Assembly: GCA_029721435.1 (NCBI GenBank)
Contig: CM056586.1
Coordinates: 69,961,679 to 70,025,678, forward strand
DNA: 64,000 nt
Reading direction: 5' to 3'
DNA from: Gymnothorax reevesii
Lineage: Eukaryota; Chordata; Actinopteri; Anguilliformes; Muraenidae
The notes below the pieces were generated by a model that was not told the DNA's origin, searched no databases, and was given only the letters and a program-made list of their open reading frames with translations. This document shows, piece by piece, positions 11,191 through 22,309 of this stretch (positions within the stretch are counted from its first letter, which is position 1; each line of letters starts with the position of its first letter). Both the position numbers and the translations under genes were made by a program.

Positions 11191-11955
11191 TGAACCGCAT
11201 AATTAATGTGGATAGAGCTGCTTGAAAACTATTTCAGTGACCAATAATGCAAGCTAATGAGAAATAGCCACTACTTCTAGTGATTGAGTCTCAAAACTCA
11301 ATGGACTTAACTAACACTTAATTGGAACTGTTTTGGAGAAGTAATGTGCATGAAGGCGTGGTGAGAGCAGGGCTCTAATCCCTCCCATGGCAAGTCCAGG
11401 GTGGAAGAGGTTAACTGAACATAGTTATGTATACTTTCCCAGTATTTGTGATTTAGTGTCACTGTGCTGTTTTGATAATCCTAGATTGTACTTGTCTTCC
11501 ATTTCGTAATCTGTCATTATCGCTATACCACAGGCTCTACCTTTTTCCTGATGGCCCATCCCCTGGAAGCATGTCCAGTCTAGTCAGTATAAAACAGCCC
11601 GTCCTGATCTACAACTGTCGGTGGTGGGTGGTCTACAGAACTGCTGTTAACTTTCCAGAATGCCAACTTAATTGCACCTTTGCCCTGATTAAATCCCTTC
11701 ATTTCAGCCATCACACTCAAAAAGACTTCATTTTTTCATTCTGTGCATGAATGTTCATCCTGCGTTAAATCTTAACCACTTTCTGTTCCTCGCACTTTTC
11801 TTTCCCCCCATATCAACCCTTCATTCATCAAGTGACATTCCCTACTCCTCATATCTAACCTACTACCGCAATGAGCTCTTTCAAGGCCTCCACCTCATCA
11901 TGACCCATTGTGCTAACTACCTGTTTATCCCCTATCCCATTTATATCCAGGGTGT
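11191..11955. other. Unique sequence, perhaps 5' part of the L2 remnant
   Basis: From about 11,460 the pyrimidine-rich plus strand resembles the texture of the L2 remnant that follows, but I find no recognisable endonuclease or RT motif before about 11,965. Frames at 11,472-11,750 and 11,747-12,103 are not assignable. Confidence 0.35.
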
Positions 11956-11959
11956 TTTC

Positions 11960-13015
11960 ACTTATTTTTCCACCTTACTGACCATTCTCTTGATTGTGGA
12001 CATGTTCCCTCTACTTTCAAAACGACTCTTGTTACACCACTCATCAAAAACCTCTCTTGGACCCTCTGATAGTATCACTATCACTGCTTACCATCTTCAT
12101 TAAAACTCTGAAGCATGCTGTACTTTAACAGCTACCAATTATAATCTTTTCACCATCAAGACCATCACCTTGGCTTTCAAGTTAGCCACTCAACCGAGAC
12201 TGCTCATCTGGCTATGACAGATGCCCTTACCACAGCACATGCCTCGTCCCCCACCCGTTTTAATCATTCTTGACCTGTATGGCAAATTTGATCTCCACTC
12301 TGACAAAGATGGTGATTTCTCCAACTGCCCACTCTTGGTTTGCTTACAGACTAGATCTTCTCAGGTTTCCTGGATTGGATCAGCCATTGCATGTCAGTCT
12401 CTCTCCACGGGAGTCCCTCTGGGTTCAGTGCTTAGAGCCCTGCTGTTTTCCATTTAAACAAATGTTTCTGCCCTTATCCTATTCCATGACTTCTCCTACC
12501 ACTGATATGCTAAAAACGCTCAAAAGAATAACCGGCTGAATGGCTGCCATCTCAGCGTGGACGACGATGCATCACCTTAAGCTCAACTTTGACAGAACAG
12601 ACCTGCTCTTCGTTCCCCATCAAACTAATTATCTTCAAAATACGGACTTGCTAGGTTTTTCCCAGATCAGGAGTGATCTGACCCAGGACTTGAATTTTGC
12701 CGTCTGAATATCCAACCCAGCCCCCCTCCCCCCAAATAATCTATTGTCTATCCCTGTGAAATCACAGCACTAGAAGAAAAAAAATGTGTTTGTTGCCTTG
12801 TAATTGGAATCCCTGGTTTGTTTGCGTGTTGATAAATGCTGACATATGCCACCTATGTAGTCTTCACATTACTTGTCTATGGCTCAGTTGATTGATGCTC
12901 TGTGAGAATTGTACCTCGTCTGATCTATGTTATGTCACTGTTTCAATGACTTCACTGTATGCACTTACTGTAAATCACTTAGAATAAAAGCAATTTTAAT
13001 GTACTGTAATGTAGA
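11960..13015 (+). mobile_element. L2-clade LINE remnant, 3' part
   Basis: This is the decayed 3' end of an L2-like non-LTR retrotransposon: broken RT domain (11,960-12,640), then a 3' untranslated part that ends with AATCACTTAGAATAAAAGCA and a short TGTAATGTA tail near 13,010. That tail matches the usual L2 ending (TCGCTTTGGATAAAAGCG type). The element is 5'-truncated, as is normal for LINEs. It is followed after 200 bp by a Tc1 element. Confidence 0.85.
11965..12625 (+). pseudogene. L2-like reverse transcriptase pseudogene
   Basis: The ORF2 product of L2 elements copies element RNA into DNA at the insertion site. Conceptual pieces in shifting frames are: HVPSTFKTTLVTPLIKNL (about 11,998-12,051), the fingers region of the RT; STETAHLAMTDAL (about 12,190-12,235), matching the usual STETAL motif; GVPLGSVLRALLF (12,409-12,447), matching GVPQGSVLGPLLF of RT motif 4; and HHLKLNFDRTDLLFVP (12,570-12,617), the post-catalytic HHLKLN motif. 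The YADD catalytic block between the last two is missing: only about 100 bases separate them where more is expected. Several stops and frameshifts make it non-functional. Confidence 0.85.
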
Positions 13016-13210
13016 CACATTCTGTCTGTAGGACGTACTAGAATGGAGCTTGGAGAGTTTGCTCATATGTCAGTAGCTGTGGCCGGGCTGCTTATTGTTG
13101 TTGTGCTGTAGGATATGAACTGAGCTAGATTAGCCAATCAAACGAAACAACATTGCGAGTTTTCAAAATTAAAAACAGATCATTCAGACAGGCACCACAA
13201 ATACTTGCAA

Positions 13211-14285
13211 TATTCACTCAGTGACCTCTTTTAGGTGCACTATTAGGTTCTCTATTAGGTAGACACCTTTGTTCAATAGCCTGATCCTTCACACAGCACA
13301 TCATGTAGCTGAAACTAAGGCATGGTGAAGAGGTTTAATGTTTGATTGAGCTTGAAAAAGGGCAAAATGCGCGATCTCAGTGACTATGACTGTGGTACCT
13401 TGATTGGTGTCATATGCGATTGGTCCAGCATTTGTGAAAAGCTACACTCACGGGATTTTCATGAATTGCAGTTTCTAGAGTTTACAGTGAATAGTGCATT
13501 ATACACAAGCCATGCAAAGTGCATCATATCTGTCGGGGAAACAACTGCTGAGGTCAAAGGAGATAAGCCAGGTGTGTCCTGAAATTCCTCAATTAGAAGT
13601 TCTTTATAACATATATATTCGGAATGGTATCACTGAACACAAATGTGTTGAACCCTGACGCAGATGAGCCACAGTGGAAGAGGCCTACACTGGGTTTCAC
13701 TGATTGTTTCATGACCATGTGAACGGCTCAAGTCTCCTGAAATCTGATCTGGGTCTTTTTCAGAGGTGGAACTATATCGGATATGTGTCTGATATTTGCC
13801 CGCCGTCAGAACAGTCATGTCGCATTTAATGCGACTTTTACATCACTCCTGAGCAGCATAGGTTACATCGTTTATTAGAAATGATCATTTTAAGGAGGCT
13901 GCATCATGCAACTAAAATTCTTTAATGAGAGACCACTTTATATTTTCAGGACAGCCGATATTCTGGATAGACTGTTTTGGATAGCTAATCACATTAAAAG
14001 CATAAGCTTTTAAACCTATGTAAATTGGTAGGAACAGCTATGATTATTTAGCCACGTGAAACGCCACATGAAATACTTTACACTTGCGCAAAAATCTAAT
14101 TTACTTTGGATCAGCTTTGGAGGTGCAATGGTGTGGGGACTGTCTTTTTGGTACACTTTAGTCTCCTAAATACGAACTGAATATTATTTGAAGGCCATGT
14201 GCATCACTTTATGACCACGTTCTAGCCTGGATATTTCCACTAGGACATGCATTATGTCATGGAGCACAAATTAGCTTTGAGATAA
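13211..14285 (+). mobile_element. Tc1-like transposon (family F), second copy
   Basis: The left end TATTCACTCAGTGACCTCTT followed by TAGGTGCACTATTAGGT is the inverted-repeat counterpart of the right end at 632-668, so both copies belong to one family. The right third is missing after about 14,285. The body keeps most of the transposase in broken form. A separate terminal-repeat-like scrap, GTATTCAAACTTTTGACTGG (14,344-14,363), belongs to a different Tc1 family. Confidence 0.85.
13346..14280 (+). pseudogene. Tc1 transposase pseudogene (family F)
   Basis: A Tc1 transposase binds the terminal repeats and cuts and pastes the element at TA sites. The N-terminal frame (13,346-13,582) reads KGKMRDLSDYDCGTLIGV, matching the start of the first helix-turn-helix. 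A second block at 13,640-13,700 keeps a shifted copy of the linker after the DNA-binding domain. A third at about 14,125-14,280 (GTGTGGGGACTGTCTTTTTG and on) corresponds to the region between the first and second catalytic Asp and ends near the N-APCHKAQ-type motif. Stops and frameshifts occur throughout, and the part with the final Glu is gone. Confidence 0.8.
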
Positions 14286-14379
14286 GCTAGGCTTGTGGCT
14301 ACTATAGTGCTATAAGTGCAATAAATGTAATATCAAGTAAAGTGTATTCAAACTTTTGACTGGAACCGCACATGAAGTT

Positions 14380-14965
14380 GTTATTACTATCCAACTAAAA
14401 GCAGTGGCTTAAACCGTAGGTTTCAAATAAATGTTTTTACGCAGCCATCGTAAAAGTCAGCTGCTTACCAATGTCTGCTGTACCTAAGTGCTATTTTCTC
14501 GTTGTTGGACACTCGTGTAATGACTGTTGTACCAGAGTCTATCTATATCTTTGTCATTCGGAGCTCCATCTGCTGGCTGGCAATGAACTAATGACTGTGT
14601 CCTTCGTCCCCTTATTTGGTGAGAAGGCCCCTGACAAGAGAAGTTAGGATCTCATTACTGATAATGACGGGGAGAGCAAAAGCCCTGCCCAGAACAAAGA
14701 GCAGCCGTGTCATTCTCTCGACCAGCCTGTGCACAGCCTCAGTGTACCTGCACAAACAGCTGGCTGCAAAGCCCCTTTATTCCTGCCATATGTTTCTGTT
14801 CTGCACAGCACACTCCCCATTCTTGCATTCATTAAGAGATTTTGCCGAAGGGCTGTACAGGTCCTATGGAGCCACGGCATGCAGTGGGAGTGGCGAAAAG
14901 GCCGGTCACACAGATGCACTCCGGCGTTACAGCTGTGTTGGATGGAAAGTAGATGGTTGATTATA
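14380..14965. other. Unique block, no gene recognised
   Basis: Overlapping frames on both strands (14,616-15,034) with no domain. Balanced composition and no repeat similarity; a conserved regulatory block is possible. Confidence 0.3.
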
Positions 14966-14971
14966 GTCACT

Positions 14972-15108
14972 GCACACACACACAAATATATACATATATA
15001 TATGCTGGAAAGTGTAACGGAAACAGTATATTAAAAAAGATCCTTTCTTTCAGGTAAACACTCAAACTTACCTCCATCAGCAACACAGGCAGCTATATAT
15101 ATATATAT
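14972..15108. repeat. CA/TA and (TA)n microsatellites
   Basis: An (AC)n-(AT)n mix lies at 14,972-15,004 and a (TA)7-8 tract at 15,094-15,108. Confidence 0.85.
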
Positions 15109-15109
15109 C

Positions 15110-16720
15110 TGCTGACGGATACGTCTGTTTCCAAAGCAACACAAAGCAGCAAACAGTGCCCCAAACAGCCAAATTGTCTGTATCTGAATTGTATTTGAAA
15201 TGGTCACAATCACTGTGAAATTATTTTAAAGAATATCTAAAACAGTCTTGCTTGTATTAACTGAGGGTTCTGACAGATGCAGCAAAAGATACAAGACTGT
15301 CCAGCGGGCATGAGTCTCTCCCAAACTTATATTCCTAGGGTGGACACTGCCAGCTGTTAAAGTTTGAAACGGCACAAATGTGTTTTTTTCATCAGCTAAA
15401 ACTTCAGCTCAATTTAAAAAGTTTGTGAGCATCCTTTAGTCATCTTAGTGGCATTTATTTTGCAACTGGGCAGTACTGTCATCAGAATTGGATGTGTAGT
15501 ATGAGACAGGAGTGGTATTTCAGAATCTGTCCAGTCTTTAACCCCCCCCCCACCCGCTCCCTGTCCCCACTGACCTGCTCTGTTGCTTTTGAACTCCTCA
15601 CTGCTCCACAACACGCTCTGCCATACAGCTCTTTGTATAGTCAAGCAACCTTCCAACAGAACTGAAGGCAATAATCGGGGGGTTGACGGAAGCCGTGGGT
15701 GTAACTGGGCTCCCTACTACCGGACCGGCGGGATCAGAAGCTCGAGCTGGACAAGGTGAAGCTGAAACAGTGGAGCTCATTTGTGCTCTGTTTGCATGTG
15801 ATGAGTGAGCCCAGCCCAGAGGTTGTGAAGTGCCTGGAGGGAAGAGGAGTCCTACAGCTGGGCGACTCTACGGTTCCCTCACGGCCACAGCACCACTTAC
15901 AGGCCGTGTTAGGGAGCTGGGAACTGACACATTCCCTCATTTACCATCACCAGTTTAAACTAGATGGAACATGAGCCACTTGTGACCGCAGAAATATAGG
16001 AAAAATATACAGCGTATGTACATATTATGCATATGGTTGGGAGCCATCCCATACTATCCCCCTATGGCAAAACCTAGCAAGTTGAATTACCCAATCATGA
16101 AGCAGCAAACCTATTGCATCTGCCGACACCACCACCACTATCTGAACCCCATGGGGGGATTTATCCTGCTGCGGCTCAGGGCTGCTGCCCCTCAATTACA
16201 AAACCTCCCTGAGTCCAAGCCCCAAAGACTTTGATAAGGCAATCATCACATCCATTACTCTGTTCATTCTGTAATCAGTAATAAATGATACTCTTTACGT
16301 AATTTATCGGTCTCTCCAGATCGAAATGCAGTTCAGCAGCGATGAAGGCATTTCGCTGCAGGCATGGGATGGATAGCTCTTCCTTGATTCTGGACCCAAG
16401 CCATTTTTAGCTTCATGGCTAAGGTTTACTGATCACTAATGGCCACGCTATAGACATCAGTGAAGTCAACTTTTGTGAAATTAAAATCCTAAAGCCCAAC
16501 GTACCCCTAGCAGTAACACTGGCGTTATGGTATTTTTTTAGTGGTGCGCCTTGAGGCTACGACCCTTAAATGCATAATTGCTTTCAAGCTGTTCCTGTTT
16601 ACGATTGGTTGATAAATAATCACACAATTATGTGAATTCCATCCCCCATTTTAGAAATTTTTTCAAACAACTCCTTTTTTTTTTTTTTTTAGCAGTGCAA
16701 CCTTCGCATTTAATCAAAAT
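15110..16720. other. Unique sequence, no gene recognised
   Basis: A C-rich run lies at 15,541-15,554. Frames at 15,756-15,974 (plus) and 15,734-15,940 (minus) overlap and show no known domain. The plus frame has ordinary amino-acid content, but lacks flanking splice signals I can trust. Confidence 0.35.
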
Positions 16721-17400
16721 GTTTTCAGAGTTCATAAGAATAGACCACACAGGCGGGGAAGCAAAGTTGCACACTGGTTGCCACGATGCGGTAGTATTTG
16801 ATTAATTAAATTACCAACACTACTTAAGTAGAAATAATCAATGAGGTCTTTATAGCCCAGCTTCTGGGAAAGCAGTGGGGAGGCTACAATATGAGATTGT
16901 TTGAATGGCAACAACCTGATTAATTAGTTAGAGACAAAATCTGAACCGTATCTAAATACTATCTTCAGCAGCATTTACTACATAACATTCTACTTCAAGA
17001 TGGAATTTCGAGAAATTTCAATTAATTGCCGTCCGAGCAGTCTCATATTGAAGCCTTCGTCTTTGACACAAAGCTATGTCTTAAATTAAAAGTCAGCCAT
17101 GTTGGACGACAAGTTGACCCAGGCAGTGACCAGAGACAACTGAATAATTTCGATATAATAAGAGTCCTTTGTGAGGTGAAGTCTCTGAAGTGAGCCCATC
17201 TTGAAAGACACACTAATGGGAATTATTGCTGTCTTCATGGACATGCATTGAGAATAATACCTTTGTCAAATTAACATCTGGAATGCCTTAGATATTCTAA
17301 GCAATGACTAAATCGAGCAGGGGATAATTCGATCAGAGAACTCTGAAGTAGATCACTCTGTAATTTAAGTTTTTTGCCCCCAAATATTTAAAATGCAAAA
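16721..17400. other. Unique block, candidate conserved non-coding element
   Basis: Non-repetitive, rich in AATTAAT / TTAATTAA-type homeodomain-like words (16,800-16,925 and around 17,010). No frame longer than 60 codons. Regulatory function is inference only. Confidence 0.3.
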
Positions 17401-17620
17401 AAAAAAATTATTATAAAAAAAATATTATGCTTTTATGGAACAAAATAGCAAGAACAACTTGTGATTACAAACTTCTACATGGGAGCGTTTGCACCACAAA
17501 CAAGAGTGTAAATATTCTGATGCTTCTGGCAGATTCTGTTCCCTATCACGCAATGCTTCTCCATTCATAAAGACATTACCAACACTTCCTCAATCAGTTT
17601 TTATGAGCAGTCGCATGGAG

Positions 17621-17709
17621 AAAAAAAAAAAGGGGGGGGGGGGCTGAATGGTAAAGGCATGTGTGCCCCCCCCCCCCCTTGCCTGCTTGGGGGAGGGGGG
17701 GGGGGGGGG
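17621..17709. repeat. Poly-A / poly-G / poly-C / poly-G cluster
   Basis: A11 (17,621-17,631) and G12 (17,632-17,643) are followed by C13 (17,666-17,678) and then G5-A-G15 (17,689-17,709). The G and C runs can pair as hairpins with loops of about 10-22 bases, and the G runs can form quadruplexes. Confidence 0.9.
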
Positions 17710-17799
17710 TCTGTGGTAAAGTCTCCTGGGGAACATCTCTAGTACAGCATTAGCTTTGATCTCCAAACACCAAATTGCCCTTAAATCCAAATAAGCAAG

Positions 17800-18660
17800 G
17801 TATGGTAAACTTCCTCACCTCCAAAACTTAGTACAAAGGTCCAAAAACACTCATACGTGTCCTATTAACAAATAATCCTTAAGAACTTAGACAAACTGTG
17901 TCACTATTCAGATCGTTGCCAACAGCACTGTATGAATTTATATCTGTTCTGGATGAAGAGTAGAATGTATTGTTTTGTTTATGGATAGGAAAGACTTGAG
18001 AATACATCATAACAAGTAAGTAGCAAAGACAGAAGATAAATGTTCATTCCTTGAACTGTTGTCTGAGCTTGTAATTACACTTGCTGTTTGCTCTGAATGA
18101 GTCTTCAAGTGCGCTATTGAATGCACTTGTCTATAGGAATACAGAGGGAGCCCTGAAGAAATTCTAATGGGACATGGCGTCACGGCTGCAGACGACCTGT
18201 CGTTCGGGGCAGGCATTTATTGTACAATTAGAGGAAGCCAGATCTACCTGTAATCATCGAAATACAGGTGTGAGCAGCTCTCTGGACAGGGGAAGTGACT
18301 CAAAACATGTCGAACACGCCAGGCTTTGATGTCTGCATTGTTCCTCGCTCAGCCCTTAGGACACTAGCCTGAGCGTTAAAAGAGTGGAAGATTTATTGCG
18401 TTTGAAAAAAAACCTTTCCTATTAAAGACAGATGCTTCACAAGTCATGAATCACTTGATTTACGGGGCTTGGTGAAATGTTCATCCTACAGCCGTCAACA
18501 TGGGAGTCAGACTTCTTTGACGACTGGGAACATTAAAAACGGTTTGAACTAAATAACCGCCCTTCGCACTGAGAGCAGAGGAGACAGTCCCAGAAACACA
18601 AGCTCAGTTTGAAGGTTCCTGAAATAATTGCAATAATGCATAAGGACAACTATGTACATT
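17800..18660. other. Unique block, candidate conserved non-coding element
   Basis: Balanced, non-repetitive sequence without a convincing frame; the centre at 18,040-18,380 is CpG-containing and has TGTAATTACA and TTTATTGTACAATTA words. No transposon similarity. Regulatory role is inference. Confidence 0.3.
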
Positions 18661-18769
18661 TGGGGACAACCTCCTATTCAGTTACGGAGGGGTGTTGGGG
18701 AGATGGCTGTACTTCTGACGTGATCCACATCTGAACCTCAACTGAAGATCTCAGGCTTCCCTGCTCAAA

Positions 18770-19240
18770 TACAGTCAGGTCCATAAGTATTTGCACATGG
18801 ACACAATTTTCATTGTTTTGGTTTTGTATGCCACCACAATGGATTTGAAAAGAAACCATCAAGATTTGCTGTGAAGTGTGAACGTTCAACTTCAATTTTG
18901 GAGTTTCATTAATGTCTGAACCATGCATGAATTAAACCAATGCTTAGCACAGCCCCTTCAATTTTCAGGGCTCAAAGTAATCGAACAAACTGACATATTT
19001 ATTTATTTTCTTACTTACTTATTTCAGACATGTACAAGCACAGTCTACATCATTAAAAAAAAGTGCAAAAAAACTATAAAAATATTATGACTACAGAATT
19101 GTCTTTTTTAATACTCAGTGGCAAACCCTTTGCAGTCAATGACTGTCTGACGTCTGGAACCAACAGACATCACCAGACGCTGGGTTTCTTCTCTGCTGAT
19201 GCTCTGACCAGCCGTCACCGCAGCCTCCCATAGATGATGG
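18770..19240 (-). mobile_element. Tc1-like transposon (family M), terminal part with transposase C-terminus
   Basis: The terminus TACAGTCAGGTCCATAAGTA is intact and followed by the family M end (ACACAATTTTCATTGTTTTG, CACCACAATGGATTTGAAA). At about 19,105-19,190 the minus strand reads QRLVMSVGSRRQTVID then CKGFATEY and a stop, the C-terminus of a Tc1-type transposase. The element breaks off near 19,240, just before the next Tc1 terminus at 19,256. This copy shows that fragments at 1,645 and 5,335 are ends of the same family. Confidence 0.85.
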
Positions 19241-19347
19241 ATGATGCATCTATGTGTTGTGCTGCAAAGAAGTATTTGCCCCTTCCTGGTTTCTTCTATT
19301 TTTGTTCATTTTTCAGATGCAAATATTTCAGATCCTCCAACTAATTA

Positions 19348-20511
19348 GGGACCGGTCAGCCTAAGCTGCCAGGACCCAATTATTCTCCTGCAGGTTCTTT
19401 TTCTTCTTTCTTCTTGTTCTTCTTCTGAGGAAATCTGACTTCCCCTGTGCGAAAAATCACCAAACTTTGCACAAAGGTCCAGTCCCAGGCCAGATTGCCT
19501 CAGCTGCAAAAACAGGCCAATAGTCCTGATGGTGGCGCTACAGCAAGCCTCTAAAGTTCAAAATTTGGAAAATTTTACTACAAATCAACCATATGTGCTA
19601 CAGATTTGCAACTTTCCGCAAAATGTAGCCCCAATACTGAAAAAACTTTTATATATTTAAACCTATTGCAAATTATGAAGTCCATCACTCCATTTTTTTT
19701 TACCAAAAACTGTAAACTTATTAAACCTATCTCCTCCCACAGTTTTTGCTCAATTGACACCAAACTTGCTGCAGACCATCTTCAGACTGTCCTACACAAT
19801 CAGTCCACAGATTCTCCAGCCATTAGTTCGTGACCTGAAGCTGAAGTACAGATGGGATTAGCAGCAGAACAGTGATCTGCCATACTTGCAATTTTTTCGA
19901 TTTATCAAAAATTGAGCCTACGGGGCATCAAAATGTTTGACTGTAAACGGTATTGTAAACATATACTTGCAAATTCTTGCTAAATACATTTTCTCTGTTC
20001 ATTAAAAATGACATTAAAAATTTTGGAGTCATGGTAGATGATGTTTGGAAAACATCAGAATTTTATCTCAAAAACAATGCAAAAATTGCATTTTTAAATA
20101 TCAGTTTTTCACTTATAGAGCCAATAAATCATTGTTAAAAACAAATTACCAACATCTCCTCGCTGTCTAGATGCAATTTGTGTATTTTCAGATTTTTGTC
20201 TTAATAACTGAATTTTTGACTGCCGTTTGAAAACTGCCTTTATATGCTGTCATTGGAGCTGAAGAATTCCTATAATGAGCTAGAAGAAGTTTTGAACATA
20301 CTGTATATAGTGCAGAGTTGTCTCTTGCTAATTAGCTCAGTGAGATAGAACATAGTCTTTCGTTCCAGAAATTGTGAGTTCAAGCCTCAACTGATGTAAA
20401 ATGCACATTAGAGCCACCTTTTTTCATCTTCCTACACTCTGCTTGTTGCTCAGAATTGCCTAATTTTGCCTAAAATTGCCCGGCCCAGACCATTGCTGCA
20501 CAGCAGCTATA
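19348..20511. mobile_element. Nested ~1.16-kb non-autonomous element with tRNA-like segment
   Basis: This insertion sits inside the terminal region of Tc1-A copy 1; the Tc1 sequence stops at TCCTCCAACTAATTA and resumes at TTTAATATAAGACAAAG. It opens with GGACCGGTCAGCCTAAGCTG and closes with CCCGGCCCAGACCATTGCTG. A tRNA-like segment has an A-box-like TTAGCTCAGTGAG (20,332-20,344) and B-box-like GAGTTCAAGCCTC (20,376-20,388). I remember sequences of this kind from other fish but cannot name the class. It contains a 77-bp inverted copy of the surrounding Tc1 (19,815-19,891). Confidence 0.65.
19815..19891 (-). repeat. Inverted 77-bp copy, arm 1
   Basis: This segment is the reverse complement of 20,858-20,934 with one difference (A versus G near 19,869). 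It lies in the nested element, whereas arm 2 lies in the Tc1 transposase region. Confidence 0.93.
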
Positions 20512-20614
20512 ACTTTAATATAAGACAAAGACAATGCGAGTAAACACAAATTGCATCTTCTAGTGATCATTTCACTTATTACAGGTAAAACATTAGTCAA
20601 AAAATAGCTGCTCT

Positions 20615-21612
20615 CCTAAAAACCTGATGGCTGGTTCTGCGGCCCTTGGGAGCAATAACTGTTATCATACATTTGCGATAACTGAGTCTTTTACATCTCT
20701 ATGGAGGAATTTAGGCCCACTGTTCTTTTAAGAATTGTTTTAATTCAGCCACATTGAGGGCTTTTTGTGCATGACTTGCCAGTTAAGGTCATGCTACAGC
20801 ATCTCAATTGAAGTCGTCGCCTTTATTTTGTTTCTTTTGGGCCATTCAGAAATGGACTTGCAAGTATGGCAGATCACTGTCCTGCTGCTAATCCCATCTG
20901 TACTTCAGCTTCAGGTCACGAACTAATGGCTGGACATTCTCCCTCAGGATTTTCTTGTAGAGAACAGAATTCATGGTTCCATCAATTTCAGCACGTCGCA
21001 TCAGTCCCGAAGCAGCAAAGCAGCCCCAGACCATTACTCTACCACCCCCATGTTTGACTGTTGGTGGGATGTTGTCATTGTGGAATGCTGCGGTAGCTTT
21101 ACGTCAGGTGTAATGGAGCCATGTCTTCCAATAAGTTCCACTTTTGACTCACTTGTTTACAGAAGGTTATCCCAAAGGTTTTGGGGATCATCCAGATGTT
21201 TTCTGGCAAATGTGAGACGAGCCTTTGAACTGTTTTTGGTCAGCTGTGGTTTATGCCTTGTAGCTCTCCCATGGATGCCATTTTGCCCAGTCTTTTTGCT
21301 ATTGAAGAGTCTTGAACTCTGACCTTAAATAAGGCAATGAGGCCTGCAGTTCTGTCGATGTTAGTCTGGGTTCTTTTGTGACCACCTGGATGAGTTGTCG
21401 ATGCACTCTTGGAGGAAATTCAGTAGGCCAGCCACTCCTGGGAAGGTTCACCACTGTTACAAGTTTTCTCCATTTGAAGACAATGACTCTCACTGTGGTT
21501 TGCCTGAGTCCGATATCCTTATCAATGGCTTTGTAATTCTTTCCAGATTGATAGTTGTCAACGGCATTCTTTCACATGTATTCTTATATATTCTTTTTTT
21601 CCAGATCAGAGC
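20615..21612 (-). pseudogene. Tc1-A transposase pseudogene, copy 1
   Basis: This is a cut-and-paste DDE transposase of the Tc1 group in decayed form. The minus-strand frame 21,299-21,493 reads FKWRKLVTVVNLPRSGWPTE and then RQLIQVVTKEPRLTSTELQ, which is the second helix-turn-helix and the GRPR-like linker of the DNA-binding domain. Downstream on the minus strand (20,830-21,290) the catalytic domain is recognisable by alignment with the copy at 40,799 but is full of frameshifts. The start codon region near 21,610 is degraded. Part of it (20,858-20,934) is the donor or recipient of the inverted 77-bp copy. Confidence 0.85.
20858..20934 (+). repeat. Inverted 77-bp copy, arm 2
   Basis: Partner of 19,815-19,891 in opposite orientation, 76 of 77 positions pairing by my reading. 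It corresponds to the normal Tc1-A sequence, so this arm is in its native place. Confidence 0.93.
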
Positions 21613-21840
21613 ATTGTGTGCTGATTTATGTATACTTCACATTGCCAGTAGGATCTATTTAAGTGATATTTCGATTCAGCAGTAATCATGCTGGGGTGTG
21701 TCTACTGAAACTGAACCCAGTGATCAATTACATTTGTTTCATTGGTTGATTTAGTAACTAAAGAGGCAGTTACTTTATCACATGGTTCTGGGTAAGCTTG
21801 GATAGCTTTTTTTTCCTTCAACTAATAAAAACATCGTTAA

Positions 21841-22170
21841 ATGTTATCAAAAGTAGGATTTATCGGTTGTGGTTTGTGAATAGAACTTTCAAACATGGGC
21901 ATTCCTCCCTGGCTCAACAACACCAGACGCACTGCGTCCCGCCCTCACACCCTGTGTGCTGTCATTGGCTGGGGTTGACATCTCCACTGGGCAAAAGCTG
22001 ACACCCAGAGGCATCACAGACAAACAAAAATAAGAAAATACACACTGACTGCAGGGTTTCCATAGATACCAACACCACCACACACTTGCAGTGGGTGATA
22101 AACAATGATTTAGTGCGCCTTTTTGTTTGAGTCTGTACCATGTTTTTTTTTCTCCTACTCAGTAGACCTT
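21841..22170. mobile_element. Nested ~330-bp insertion of unknown class
   Basis: It interrupts the right terminal region of Tc1-A copy 1, between AATAAAAACATCGTTAA and TATAAACTGAATTTTGCATT. It is GC-richer than the host element and includes overlapping frames on both strands (minus 21,889-22,083 and 21,962-22,189) with no known domain. No inverted ends or poly-A tail are clear. Confidence 0.5.
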
Positions 22171-22309
22171 TATAAACTGAATTTTGCATTATCTTTGTCC
22201 ATGGTTAAAATTAGTCTGATGATCTGAATCATTTAAATGTGACAAATCAGAAAAACAGAGCAAATTGGTCAGGAGGCAAATACAATTTCAGAGCGCTGTG
22301 CCTTCGATC

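Larger units (their letters stand above)
19256..22306 (-). mobile_element. Tc1-like transposon (family A), copy 1, split by two insertions
   Basis: Left end GTGCTGCAAAGAAGTATTTG and right end GGCAAATACAATTTC...AGCGCTGTGC are decayed inverted repeats of the type GTGCTGTGAAAAAGTATTTG. The element body resumes at about 20,512 after an insertion (19,348-20,511) and again at about 22,171 after a second (21,841-22,170). Without the insertions it would be ~1.55 kb, as in the copy at 40,429. Transposase runs on the minus strand. It is flanked directly by family M on the left and another Tc1 on the right. Confidence 0.88.

Noticed and set aside
11472..12103. Two consecutive plus frames of 92 and 118 codons as a host gene
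   Set aside because: The second runs out of frame into L2 reverse-transcriptase sequence; they are read-through of pyrimidine-rich repeat DNA.
15756..15974. Possible host exon
   Set aside because: The 72-codon frame has plausible residue content but no recognisable domain, and the opposite strand is also open; evidence is too weak.
20330..20400. tRNA gene
   Set aside because: Poor B box and location within a nested repeat.
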